The notes under the pieces are model-generated. The model did not search any database. It worked only from the letters and a program-made list of their open reading frames with translations, and had not been told where the DNA came from. From Ectopseudomonas chengduensis (lineage in GTDB: Bacteria > Pseudomonadota > Gammaproteobacteria > Pseudomonadales > Pseudomonadaceae), in NCBI RefSeq assembly GCF_015712065.1, contig NZ_JACFYZ010000002.1, positions 1-64,000 on the forward strand: a DNA stretch of 64,000 bases. The letters run 5' to 3'. The translations under genes and the position numbers were made by a program. Below are positions 34,632-42,769 of this stretch, piece by piece. Each line of letters begins with the position of its first letter. Positions within the stretch are counted from its first letter, which is position 1.

Positions 34632-34679
34632 ATTTCGGCATTTGCCGGTTATCGCGGCTGAAGCCGCTCCTACAGCCCA

Positions 34680-35150
34680 TCACGATGGATCGGTAGCCGC
34701 CCGGCGCATGCCGATATGCGGGATGTCATCCTCCAGGTACACCTCGCTCACCGCCGCGAAACCGTAACGCCCGTAGTAACCCTGCAGATGCGCCTGCGCC
34801 GACAGATACACCGGCACGCCCGGCCAACGCTGGTGACACTCGAGCAGCGCCTGCTCCATCAGCCGGTGACCCAGCCCGGTGCCGCGCGCCCGCTCGGCGA
34901 TCACCACCCGACCGATCACCACCTCGCCTTCCATACGCTGCGGATCGAGCAGGCGCAGATAGCCCACCAGCCCCGACTCGTCACGCGCCAGCAGGTGGCA
35001 GGTGTCACCGACCAGGTCCTGACCATCGGTTTCCAGATAGGGACAGTTCTGCTCGACCACGAACACCTGGGTGCGCAGCGCCAGCAGCTCATAGAGGGTG
35101 GCGGTTTCGAGTTCGCTGTGGTGCAGGCAGTACCAGGCAAGAGGTGACAT
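34680..35150 (-). CDS. elaA: GNAT N-acetyltransferase, ElaA family
   Basis: Acetyl-CoA dependent acyltransferase, 156 aa. WYCLHHSELETATLYELLALR is at the start, followed by VFVVEQNCPYLETDGQD, the ElaA signature. The acetyl-CoA loop VVIAERARGTGLGHRLM (Q/RxxGxG/A) is at about 95-111. Substrate unknown. ATG 35150 chosen because ElaA proteins begin a few residues before WYC; an earlier in-frame start at 35201 adds 17 residues. Confidence 0.9.
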   Translation of the reverse strand: MSPLAWYCLHHSELETATLYELLALRTQVFVVEQNCPYLETDGQDLVGDTCHLLARDESGLVGYLRLLDPQRMEGEVVIGRVVIAERARGTGLGHRLMEQALLECHQRWPGVPVYLSAQAHLQGYYGRYGFAAVSEVYLEDDIPHIGMRRAATDPS

Positions 35151-35255
35151 CAAAGGGCTCCGCAAAAGCGCCAGTATGCCGTGACGTCGACATGTTTTCA
35201 TTCTGCCGGCCAGCTACTGTATAAAGCCGATCCCCCCTGATGAGGAGCCGACGCC

Positions 35256-35663
35256 GTGGAAGAAGTCATCGAACAGCTGCGCGAACTCAACGAGCCGGTA
35301 CCGGTACCGCTGGAGCTGCCGGAAGAAGAGACCCTGGTGGAAATTCAGGAGCAGATCCTCATTCACTTGCCCTTCGAGCTGCGCGAATACCTGCTCAAGG
35401 TCAGTGATGTGGTCTACGGCCGCCTGGAGCCAGTGACCGCCAGTGATCCGCAATCGCACACCTACCTGCCCGAAGTCGCCGCCGAAGCCTGGAGCCTCGG
35501 CCTGCCACGCGATCTGGTGCCGCTGTGCCAGGACGGCCGCGACTACTACGCCGTGGATGTGGAAGGGCAGGTCTGGCTATGGGATGGCGACGAAGGCGAG
35601 CTGACCGACGAAAGCTGGGACTCGGTCTGGCACTGGTGCCGCGACGTCTGGCTGGAGAGCTGA
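35256..35663 (+). CDS. SMI1/KNR4 (SUKH) family protein
   Basis: 135 aa, acidic. LPFELREYLLKVSD (about 38-51), LGLPRDLVPLCQDGRDYYAVD and GQVWLWDGDEGELTDESWDS fit the SMI1/KNR4 fold. Many members act as immunity proteins against contact-dependent toxins, others have no known role. No toxin gene is adjacent, so here the function is unknown. GTG 35256 has a GAGGAG ribosome site 8 bp upstream. Confidence 0.78.
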   Translation: MEEVIEQLRELNEPVPVPLELPEEETLVEIQEQILIHLPFELREYLLKVSDVVYGRLEPVTASDPQSHTYLPEVAAEAWSLGLPRDLVPLCQDGRDYYAVDVEGQVWLWDGDEGELTDESWDSVWHWCRDVWLES

Positions 35664-35675
35664 CGACAAAGCCTT

Positions 35676-35744
35676 GTCGCCGCTGAAGCGCCTCCCACAG
35701 TTGGCAGCCGCACGTGACCCCGTGGGAGGGACTTCAGCCGCGAC
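35676..35744. repeat. REP-like inverted repeat (GTGGGAGG / CTTCAGC family)
   Basis: GTCGCCGCTGAAGCGCCTCC arm pairs imperfectly with the complementary arm ending at 35744. The same family is at 38073-38121, with an isolated half at 34653. Confidence 0.75.
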
Positions 35745-35771
35745 CGGCACAACACATCAGCCAAACCCGGC

Positions 35772-36425
35772 TCACACCTCGCCCTGCTCCAACGCCAGCA
35801 GGTTGAGCAAAAACCGCGCGAAATACAGCAGATCCTGCTCCATGGCCTGACGTGCGCCCTTGGCGTCGCCGGCCTCGATGGCGGCGAAGGCGTCTTCATG
35901 AAAGTCGTTGAGCCGTAGCGACAGGTCGGCGCCGGTAAAAAGCCGGTTGAAGAAGGGGCCGATCTGCAGCCATAGCGACTCGATCGAACGCATCAGCACC
36001 GGGTTGCCGCAGGCGCCGTACAGGTGCAGGTGAAACTGGCTGTTGGCGTTGAGGTAGTCCTGCACCTGGCGCGTCTCGATGGCCACATCCATGCGTTGCA
36101 CGCAGTCCCGCAGCAGGGCCAGGTCGTCGCGGCTCAGGCTTGGCGTGGCCAACTCCACTGCCAGGCCTTCCAGCGCCAGGCGCACCTGAAAGATGTTCTC
36201 GTAACGTTCGCGGGTCATCGACGGGACCCGCACGGAGCGCTGCTGCTCACCCTCCAGCACGCCCTCGGCCACCAGCCGCTGCAGGGCCGCGCGAACCGGC
36301 ATCGGGCTGGTGCCCCATTGTGCCGCGAGGTCACGGATCTTCAACCGCTCCCCAGGTTGAAAGCGCCCTGCCAGCAGGCCCGAGCGGATGTTCTGATACA
36401 GCTGTTCCTGCAGATTGTCAGCCAT
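35772..36425 (-). CDS. GntR-family regulator with FCD domain
   Basis: 217 aa. N-terminal winged helix (about 8-72, LYQNIRSGLLAGRFQPGERL and WGTSPMPVRAALQRL). The C-terminal all-helical FCD effector domain (about 80-215) has the usual metal/ligand histidine region QFHLHLYGACGN. It diverges from the aminotransferase gene, and the 247-bp gap carries strong palindromes of FCD-GntR type, so it probably regulates itself and that operon. The effector is probably the substrate of the enzymes, identity unknown. Confidence 0.9.
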   Translation of the reverse strand: MADNLQEQLYQNIRSGLLAGRFQPGERLKIRDLAAQWGTSPMPVRAALQRLVAEGVLEGEQQRSVRVPSMTRERYENIFQVRLALEGLAVELATPSLSRDDLALLRDCVQRMDVAIETRQVQDYLNANSQFHLHLYGACGNPVLMRSIESLWLQIGPFFNRLFTGADLSLRLNDFHEDAFAAIEAGDAKGARQAMEQDLLYFARFLLNLLALEQGEV

Positions 36426-36558
36426 GCGCTACCTCCCTCGGTGGCGCCGGCAGTTGAGCAAGGGTCAGGCTACAGTCACGCATGAAAGGCTCCAGTGAGA
36501 AATGTGGCGAGTCTACGTCAGGAACTTATTTTGTGTGAAAAATGGCTGAACATGAAAT

Positions 36559-36575
36559 ATTTCGTGATCACAAAT
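36559..36575. promoter_or_regulatory. Second GntR operator, imperfect
   Basis: ATTTCGTGATCACAAAT shares the GTGATCAC core with the perfect site 60 bp downstream. A further half-like TATTTTGTGTGAAAAA is at about 36527. Confidence 0.75.
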
Positions 36576-36620
36576 ACATCTTTAATGGCAAAAATCCTGA
36601 GCTCTATTAGACCATTTACT

Positions 36621-36638
36621 ATTTTGTGATCACAAAAT
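36621..36638. promoter_or_regulatory. Perfect GntR operator palindrome
   Basis: ATTTTGTGATCACAAAAT, an 18-bp perfect palindrome 34 bp before the aminotransferase start. It resembles the TNGTNNNACNA-type sites of FCD-domain GntR proteins. Confidence 0.85.
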
Positions 36639-36672
36639 ATCATGCCTGTAGCGTCCAATCGAGGTAAGACCC

Positions 36673-38067
36673 ATGACCACCGCCAGTGGTATCAGCCCAA
36701 TCGCCGTTGATCGTTTCGTCGCTGCCGAGCGCGAACTGTTCCTGTCCCGCAATCCGAAGTCCGTGGCGCTGGCCGAACGCGCCCGTCACTCGCTGTACGG
36801 CGGCGTACCGATGCACTGGATGGCCGATTGGTCGACGCCGGTGCCGCTGTTCGTCGAACGCGCCAAGGGTGCGCGTTTCTTCGACGTGGACGGCCACGAG
36901 TACATCGATTTCTGCCTGGGCGACACCGGCACCATGTTCGGCCACTCCCCCGACCCGGTCGCGCGCGCCCTCGCCGAGCAGGCCAACAACGGCCTGACCA
37001 CCATGCTGCCCGGCGAGGACGCCGTGGTCTGTGGCGAGCTGCTGGCTCAGCGCTTCGGCCTGCCCTACTGGCAGGTGACCGCCACCGCCACCGATTCCAA
37101 CCGCTACGTGCTGCGCTGGGCGCGCGCCATCACCCAGCGCAAGACCCTGCTGGTGTTCGACGGCTGCTACCACGGCACTGTCGACGACGTGATGGTGCGC
37201 GAACGCGATGGCCAGACCGTGCACCGCTCCGGTCTGGTCGGCCAGGCCTACGACCTGACCGAGCACAGCCGCGCCATTCCCTTCAACGATGTCGAAGCGC
37301 TGGAAGCCGCATTGGCTCAGGGCGACGTCTGCGCCCTGCTCTGCGAGCCGGCGATGACCAACATCGGCATGGTGCTGCCCGATCCGGGCTTCATGCAGAA
37401 GTGCCGCGAGCTGACGCGCAAGTACGGCAGCCTGCTGATCATCGACGAAACCCACACCATCTCCACCGACATCGGCGGCTGCACGCGGTTGTGGGGCCTC
37501 GACCCGGACTTCTTCGTGGTCGGTAAACCCATCGCCGGTGGCGTGCCCTGCGGCATCTTCGGTTGCAGCGCAGAGATGGCAGGCGCCATGACTAAGGCGC
37601 GTCAGCGCGCCAGTGAAGAAAGCCACGGTCACGGCCACAGCGGCATGGGCACCACCCTGTCGGCCAACGCTCTGGCCATGCACTGCATGCGTGCCAACCT
37701 GGAACAGGTGATGACCCAGGCGGCCTACGACCACATGCTGCCGCTGGCAGCGCGCCTGGCCGAGGGCTTGCGCCAGTTGATCGGCAAGCACGACCTGAAC
37801 TGGTCGGTGACCGAGCTGGGCGCACGCTGCGAATTCCAGTTCTGCGCCACCCCGCCGCGCACCGGCGCCGAGGCCGAAGCGGCGTTCCATGACGAGCTGC
37901 AGATGGCCCTGCACCTGTACCTGATCAACCGCGGCATCCTGATCACCCCGTTCCACAACATGACCCTGTGCTGCCCGAGCACCACCGAGGCAGATGTGGA
38001 CAAATTGATCGCCATGCTCGATACGGCCCTCACCGAGCTACTGGCCATTCCCGGCGCCCGTGAGTGA
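36673..38067 (+). CDS. Class III PLP aminotransferase (glutamate-1-semialdehyde aminomutase-like)
   Basis: 464 aa, fold type I. PLP-binding features: ATDSNRYVLRWARAIT, the aspartate in LLIIDETHT and the Schiff-base lysine in FFVVGKPIAGG (about 280). The overall layout resembles HemL, but this is unlikely to be the heme-pathway enzyme: it carries extra His-rich sequence ESHGHGHSG and sits under a GntR regulator with a glutamine-synthetase homologue. It probably transaminates an amine or a beta/omega-amino acid (inference). Confidence 0.87.
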   Translation: MTTASGISPIAVDRFVAAERELFLSRNPKSVALAERARHSLYGGVPMHWMADWSTPVPLFVERAKGARFFDVDGHEYIDFCLGDTGTMFGHSPDPVARALAEQANNGLTTMLPGEDAVVCGELLAQRFGLPYWQVTATATDSNRYVLRWARAITQRKTLLVFDGCYHGTVDDVMVRERDGQTVHRSGLVGQAYDLTEHSRAIPFNDVEALEAALAQGDVCALLCEPAMTNIGMVLPDPGFMQKCRELTRKYGSLLIIDETHTISTDIGGCTRLWGLDPDFFVVGKPIAGGVPCGIFGCSAEMAGAMTKARQRASEESHGHGHSGMGTTLSANALAMHCMRANLEQVMTQAAYDHMLPLAARLAEGLRQLIGKHDLNWSVTELGARCEFQFCATPPRTGAEAEAAFHDELQMALHLYLINRGILITPFHNMTLCCPSTTEADVDKLIAMLDTALTELLAIPGARE

Positions 38068-38072
38068 TACCC

Positions 38073-38121
38073 GTGGGAGGCGCTTCAGCGGCGACAATCG
38101 CGGCTGAAGCCCCTCCCACAG
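38073..38121. repeat. REP-like inverted repeat between the aminotransferase and GS-like genes
   Basis: GTGGGAGGCGCTTCAGC arm and its imperfect complement ending CTCCCACAG. It separates two probably co-regulated genes and might reduce downstream expression. Confidence 0.8.
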
Positions 38122-38158
38122 GATGAACTGCGCCCCACGACCCTTTGCGAGAACCGCC

Positions 38159-39526
38159 ATGCAATTCGCCAATCCCCAGGAAGCGCGCGACTTCCTCGAA
38201 CGCCACCCCGACGTACGCAGCATCGAGCTGATGTTGATCGACGCCAACGGCATCCCGCGCGGCAAGCTGCTGCACCGCGACGAACTGCTGGCCATCTACG
38301 AGAACGGCCGGCCGCTGCCCAGCTCGATCCTGTCGCTGACCATCCAGGGCGAGGACGTCGAGGAAAGCGGCCTGGTCTGGGAAGTGGCCGACGCCGACTG
38401 CTGGACCTACCCGCTACCCGGCAGCCTGACCCTGCAACCCTGGCGCACGGTGCCCACCGGCCAGTTGCAGGTGAGCATGCATCCGACTCAAGGCCTGCCG
38501 GCCACGCCGGGCGATCCGCGCCATGTGCTGGCGCGCACCATCGACGCGCTCAAGGCCGACGGCTATCACCCGGTGATGGCGGTGGAGCTGGAGTTCTACC
38601 TGCTGGACAAGCAGCGCGACGCCAATGGTCGCCCGCAGCCCGCCGTGCAGATGAACGGTGTGCGCCCGCAGGCGCCGCAGGTCTACGGCGTGTATGAGCT
38701 GGAGCAGATGCAGCCGTTCCTCGACGACCTCTACGTCGCCTGCGAAGTACAGGGTTTGCCAGTGCGTACGGCGATCTCCGAATACGCCCCCGGCCAGCTC
38801 GAACTGACCCTGGAGCACCGCTTCGACGCGCTGCAGGCCGTGGACGAAGGCGTGCGCTACAAGCGCCTGGTCAAGGGTGTGGCGAACAAGCACGGGTTGC
38901 AGGCCTGCTTCATGGCCAAGCCGTTCGGCGACCTGGCCGGCAGCGGCATGCATATGCACGTGTCACTGGCCGATGCCGAAGGCAACAACCTGATGGCCTC
39001 GGAAGACCCGTACGGCACGCCGCTGCTGCGCCATGCCATTGGCGGCATGATGGCCACGCTCAACGATGCCCTGGCGATCTTCTGCCCCAATGCCAACTCC
39101 TTCCGCCGCTTCCAGGCCAACAGCTACGCGCCGCTGGCCAAGAGCTGGGGAGTGAACAACCGCACCGTATCCTTCCGCGTGCCGGGCGGGCCGGCCAACA
39201 GCCGCCACGTCGAGCACCGCATCTGCGGCGCCGACGCCAACCCCTACCTGGCCGCGGCGGCGATCCTCGCCGGCATCCACAAGGGCATCCGCGAGCAGAT
39301 CGACCCGGGCGCGGCCATTGTCGGCAACGGCTACGAGCAGGCCCGCGAAACCCTGCCCACCGACTGGCTAACCGCCCTGCGCAACCTGGAAGGTTCGAGC
39401 TGGGCACGCGAGGCGCTGGGTGAGGACTTCCTCAAGGTGTTCCTGGCGATCAAGTGGGCCGAGTTCCGCCAGTTCATGGGGGAAGTGGGTGAGCAGGATT
39501 GGCGCTGGTATCTCAATCACGCCTGA
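38159..39526 (+). CDS. Glutamine-synthetase-like gamma-glutamyl ligase (PuuA/PauA type)
   Basis: 455 aa. GS N-terminal beta-grasp (about 15-105) and catalytic domain. Visible catalytic blocks: VELEFYLLD, ISEYAPGQLELTL, KPFGDLAGSGMHMHVSL, NRTVSFRVPGGP and the EHRICGADANPYL metal/glutamate region. The product belongs to the short GS-III-like group that includes gamma-glutamylpolyamine synthetases (ATP-dependent coupling of glutamate to an amine) rather than GlnA. With the adjacent aminotransferase this suggests amine catabolism or detoxification. ATG 38159 gives the family start MQFANPQEARDFLE; an earlier in-frame ATG at 38123 lies inside a repeat. Confidence 0.9.
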   Translation: MQFANPQEARDFLERHPDVRSIELMLIDANGIPRGKLLHRDELLAIYENGRPLPSSILSLTIQGEDVEESGLVWEVADADCWTYPLPGSLTLQPWRTVPTGQLQVSMHPTQGLPATPGDPRHVLARTIDALKADGYHPVMAVELEFYLLDKQRDANGRPQPAVQMNGVRPQAPQVYGVYELEQMQPFLDDLYVACEVQGLPVRTAISEYAPGQLELTLEHRFDALQAVDEGVRYKRLVKGVANKHGLQACFMAKPFGDLAGSGMHMHVSLADAEGNNLMASEDPYGTPLLRHAIGGMMATLNDALAIFCPNANSFRRFQANSYAPLAKSWGVNNRTVSFRVPGGPANSRHVEHRICGADANPYLAAAAILAGIHKGIREQIDPGAAIVGNGYEQARETLPTDWLTALRNLEGSSWAREALGEDFLKVFLAIKWAEFRQFMGEVGEQDWRWYLNHA

Positions 39527-39574
39527 CCTGACGGTGAGCTAATCTGTAGCCAGCGAGGAGGCGGAGAACGACTC

Positions 39575-40303
39575 ATGAAACGCTGGCTACTGCTGGCTCT
39601 GCTGATGGCGGCTGCGCTGACGCAGGGCGAAACCCTGCGCGTCGGCATCGAGCAGCACGATTACTACCCCTACTACCGCGCCACGCTCGAAAGCCCACCC
39701 GAAGGCTACTGCCTGGACCTGCTGGAAGCCTTCGCCGAGCACGAGGGGCTGACCCTCGAATTGCTGCCGCAGCCGCTCAATCGGCTGTATCGCAACATGC
39801 TCGACGAGCAGAGCCTCGACCTGCTGTTCCCCGACAACCCCGAGTGGGCGCGCCATGCCAAGGCCGATCGCCACCTCTACTACAGCGAGGCAGTCGTACA
39901 GATAGTCGACGGTACCATGGTGCTCGCCAACCGCCGCGGCCAGGGCCTTAACAACATTCGCCAGTTGGGCACCGTGCGCGGCTTCACCGCGCAGGCCTGG
40001 CAACCCCAGCTCGACGCCGGCACCGTGCATCTGGTGGAAACCCAGGACCTGCATAGCCTGATCCGCATGGTGGTGCGCGGCCGCCTCGATGCGCTCTACG
40101 CCAACCCACAGGTGGTGCGCTACCAGCTCGGCCAACTGGACATGACCGACAACGACCTGCAACTGGACCCGCAATTGCCGCTGACCTACACCAGTTTCCA
40201 CCTCAGCAGCGCAAGCCGGCCGGATCTGATCAAACGCTTCGACGCCTTCCTCGCCCAACGGCCGGATACGGTGCAGCGCCTCAAGGCGCGCTACGGCCTG
40301 TGA
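39575..40303 (+). CDS. Small periplasmic solute-binding-like protein (SBP_bac_3 type)
   Basis: 242 aa. Signal peptide (MKRWLLLALLMAAALTQG) followed by LRVGIEQHDYYPYY, a typical start of amino-acid-binding folds, and a second lobe to the end. No permease or ATPase gene is adjacent, and no lipobox is seen, so it may serve a distant transporter or have another role. A paralogue of the same length and ending (RYGL / RHGL) is at 58610. It follows the GS-like gene by 48 bp and may be part of the same operon. Confidence 0.82.
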   Translation: MKRWLLLALLMAAALTQGETLRVGIEQHDYYPYYRATLESPPEGYCLDLLEAFAEHEGLTLELLPQPLNRLYRNMLDEQSLDLLFPDNPEWARHAKADRHLYYSEAVVQIVDGTMVLANRRGQGLNNIRQLGTVRGFTAQAWQPQLDAGTVHLVETQDLHSLIRMVVRGRLDALYANPQVVRYQLGQLDMTDNDLQLDPQLPLTYTSFHLSSASRPDLIKRFDAFLAQRPDTVQRLKARYGL

Positions 40304-40306
40304 ACC

Positions 40307-41017
40307 TCATGGGCTCACTTTGATGTAACGACCACCGACGCTGATGCCCATGCCGCCATAGTCCTGACAGCCCTCGGCGAACACCTCCTGCACGCGCAGC
40401 TCGATGCCCTCACGCAGCAGTTGCACCGCACAGCCGCTGCCCAGGCCGGCATCCTCCAGGCGCATCTGCACGCCATCACCGACCAGCTTGCCATCCAGCT
40501 CACCGATGGCGGCTGGACCATATTCCTCGACTCGGGCACCGGCACGCACGGGCGAGAAACTGCCGTGATAGCCGCCACTGCCATCCTCACTGATCAACAG
40601 CTCGCTCCACACCGCCTGGCCGCCGTAGCGCAGGTAGCGGCCGACGGGGCTGGCGCTCAGCGCCGGATAATCCAGTGCCTCGGCCACCTTGCGCAGGTGC
40701 AGGCGGGTCGAGGAGCCGCTGAGGTTGTTGTCCAGCGCCACGCCCAGCCAGGCACGCGCCATGTCCGCATCGCCAGCGCGCAGATTGGCGAGGATGAGAT
40801 TGTTCAGCGCCAACTCCAACTGTGCCGTATCGTCATCCTCGACGCGTCGTAACTGACGCTCGAACGCTTCGATGGCCTGCTCAAAGCGGCCGTCCTGATA
40901 GGCGGCGCTGCCGACCTGGTTGCACTGCACCGCTGTGGCGCATTCTTCGGTCGCCTGCACGGCACCCGCGAGCCCCAGCAGCAGCGGCAGGAGCAATAAT
41001 TTCGAGCGAATCAGCAT
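40307..41017 (-). CDS. Exported protein of unknown function, TPR-like
   Basis: 236 aa. Signal peptide ends near AVQA. The N-terminal half contains an NQVGSAAYQDGRFEQAIEAF-type TPR repeat and further helices (about 25-110). The C-terminal half is beta-rich (GGQAVWSELLISEDGSGGYHG, GGRYIKVSP). Four cysteines (CATAVQC, then GCAVQ and GCQDY) may form disulphides. ATG 41017 is preferred because AAGGA lies 8 bp before it; ATG 41026 is too close to that site. Convergent with the preceding gene. Confidence 0.8.
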   Translation of the reverse strand: MLIRSKLLLLPLLLGLAGAVQATEECATAVQCNQVGSAAYQDGRFEQAIEAFERQLRRVEDDDTAQLELALNNLILANLRAGDADMARAWLGVALDNNLSGSSTRLHLRKVAEALDYPALSASPVGRYLRYGGQAVWSELLISEDGSGGYHGSFSPVRAGARVEEYGPAAIGELDGKLVGDGVQMRLEDAGLGSGCAVQLLREGIELRVQEVFAEGCQDYGGMGISVGGRYIKVSP

Positions 41018-41105
41018 GGATGGCATCCTTGCAGTAGTGAGTGTGTATCTTGCATAGAAGCAGCAGGCCTTACTCTCATAAGCCCCACACGTACTCGGAG
41101 CAACG

Positions 41106-41597
41106 ATGGAAGCCGGAACCGCGCAACTGACGATGACCGTACTGATGACCCCGGATATGGCCAATTTCTCCGGAAATGTCCACGGTGGCACCCTGCTCAA
41201 GTACCTCGACGAGGTCGCCTACGCCTGTGCCAGCCGCTATGCCGGTTGCTATGTGGTGACCCTGTCGGTGGACCAGGTGATGTTCCGCGAACCGGTGCAT
41301 GTCGGTGAGCTGGTCACCTTCCTCGCCTCGGTCAACCACACCGGCCGCACCTCGATGGAGATCGGCATCAAGGTCATCACCGAGAACATCCGTGAGCGCT
41401 CGGTGCGCCACACCAACAGTTGCTTCTTCACCATGGTCGCGGTCGATGCCAATGGCCGCCCGGCGCCGATCCCTGAACTGCAGCCGGATACCGCCGACGG
41501 CCTGCGCCGCCAGCGCCAGGCCAAGCAGCGCCGGCAGATTCGCGACGAGTTGCAACAGCGCTACCAGGCGTTGAGCGACGAAAAGAACCAGGCATAG
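41106..41597 (+). CDS. Acyl-CoA thioesterase, hotdog fold (YciA-like)
   Basis: Hydrolyses acyl-CoA thioesters in the cytoplasm. The 163-aa product has the MTPDMANFSGNVHGGTLLKY block with the catalytic Asp after the helix (LDEVAYACA), and VDQVMFREPVHVGELV. Compact BFIT/BACH-like single hotdog domain followed by a basic helical tail (about 128-163). Acyl specificity unknown. ATG 41106 directly follows the GGAGCAACG ribosome site. Confidence 0.92.
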   Translation: MEAGTAQLTMTVLMTPDMANFSGNVHGGTLLKYLDEVAYACASRYAGCYVVTLSVDQVMFREPVHVGELVTFLASVNHTGRTSMEIGIKVITENIRERSVRHTNSCFFTMVAVDANGRPAPIPELQPDTADGLRRQRQAKQRRQIRDELQQRYQALSDEKNQA

Positions 41598-41624
41598 GGT
41601 CGTAACGGGCGGGCCATCGCCTCC

Positions 41625-42158
41625 TCAATCGTGACCGATATAGAACAGCAGCTCGCGACGCTGCGGATGATCCTTGAGCCAGGTACGAATCTCGTCGGCG
41701 CGAGCGATGGCTTCCTCGCCGGCGATGCGGCTGAAGCGCTCACGTCGGGCCTGCTCACTGGCCTGCTGACGCACCTGGCGCTGCCAGGCGTCGGTGAAGA
41801 TCGCTGGCATGCGCTGGCTCAGCTCCAGGGCCTTGAGCAATTGCCATTCGCCGCTGTCCAGCCAGGCTTCGTCGCAAGTACCGCATAGGTCGAGACGGTT
41901 GGCACGGGTGCCGCTGATCTGAAACTTGCTCATCAGCTTGGCGCACTTGGGGCAACTCAGGGCATGACTGGTTTCGCCCGCTTCGGCCTCGGCGGCCAGC
42001 TCGGTTGATGTCTCGTGTGCTGGCTGGCGCTCGGCCCAGTCGCGGTAGTGCAGCAGGCTGACCAGTGTGCCTTGGCACTGTGCGCAGCCGTGGCCAAGCA
42101 GGCCATCTTCGAGTTTTGCTGGTTGCAGGCGAGTCGTACGGCAGGCGGGGCAATGCAT
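41625..42158 (-). CDS. TFIIB-like zinc-ribbon protein
   Basis: 177 aa. Two zinc ribbons: CPAC...CAQC (about 3-28) and CPKC...CGTC (about 69-93). The latter is followed by DEAWLDSGEWQLLKALE, typical of the zf-TFIIB family in bacteria. The C-terminal half is charged helix. Function unknown. The eight cysteines suggest two Zn2+ per protein. Confidence 0.85.
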   Translation of the reverse strand: MHCPACRTTRLQPAKLEDGLLGHGCAQCQGTLVSLLHYRDWAERQPAHETSTELAAEAEAGETSHALSCPKCAKLMSKFQISGTRANRLDLCGTCDEAWLDSGEWQLLKALELSQRMPAIFTDAWQRQVRQQASEQARRERFSRIAGEEAIARADEIRTWLKDHPQRRELLFYIGHD

Positions 42159-42280
42159 GGTGACGTCCTTTTCATCTGAAGAGAGCGAACGCTAATGCAG
42201 AGCCGACGCATGGGCAAGCAACTGTGCTGAGAAGCACGTGGCAGATAAGCTAAGCTCTGTCTCCCGAAGCCGGAGTCGCC

Positions 42281-42676
42281 ATGATCAACCTGTTCGATGT
42301 CTTCCTGCTGATGCTGTTCGCTGCCGTCTGCGCCTGGCTGTGGCGCGGCCACGGTATTCGCGAGCGTGCGCTGGCCTTCGCCAAGCAGCACTGCGCCAAA
42401 CTCGACGTGGAGCTGCTCGATGGCGCCGTGGCATTGCGCCGCTTGGCCATCCAGCGTGATGCCAGGGGCCATCGCCGTCTGGCGCGACTCTATGACTTCG
42501 AGTTCACCGTCACCGGCGAGCAGCGCCTGCGCGGGCATATCAGCATGTTCGGCCCGCACCTCGGCCGCATCGAACTGCAGCCCCACCCGATATTGGAGCC
42601 GCAGCCCGAGCCGGTTGCGGTGCAGCAGCCAGGCAACGTCATCCGCCTGGAAGACTGGCGGCGCAAGGCGCAGTAG
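42281..42676 (+). CDS. DUF3301 membrane-anchored protein
   Basis: 131 aa. One N-terminal transmembrane helix (about 5-22, FDVFLLMLFAAVCAWLW), then a soluble domain with DVELLDGAVALRRL and RLYDFEFTVTGEQRLRGHIS, and a tail ending VIRLEDWRRK. Matches the uncharacterised DUF3301 family of Pseudomonas and relatives. No catalytic motif seen. Confidence 0.87.
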   Translation: MINLFDVFLLMLFAAVCAWLWRGHGIRERALAFAKQHCAKLDVELLDGAVALRRLAIQRDARGHRRLARLYDFEFTVTGEQRLRGHISMFGPHLGRIELQPHPILEPQPEPVAVQQPGNVIRLEDWRRKAQ

Positions 42677-42696
42677 AGCAGCGTGCAGCCTCAATC

Positions 42697-42753
42697 GTAG
42701 GAGCCTGCTTGCCTGATACTGCGCCACTTGATCGCCGGCAAGCCGGCTCCTAC
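42697..42753. repeat. REP-like inverted repeat (GTAGGAGCC / GGCTCCTAC)
   Basis: Imperfect arms GTAGGAGCCTGCTTGCC and its complement around a short spacer, between convergent genes. Gap 42677-42769 has nothing else. Confidence 0.8.
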
Positions 42754-42769
42754 ATGATGTAGAGACCTA

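Noticed and set aside
36673..38067. HemL (heme-pathway glutamate-1-semialdehyde aminomutase)
   Set aside because: The fold is similar, but the gene has a GntR operator, a glutamine-synthetase-like neighbour and diverged sequence around the active site. It is also not near other heme biosynthesis genes.
38159..39526. Main glutamine synthetase GlnA
   Set aside because: Motifs fit the PuuA/PauA-type gamma-glutamyl ligase group, and the context is a GntR-controlled amine cluster rather than ntrBC.
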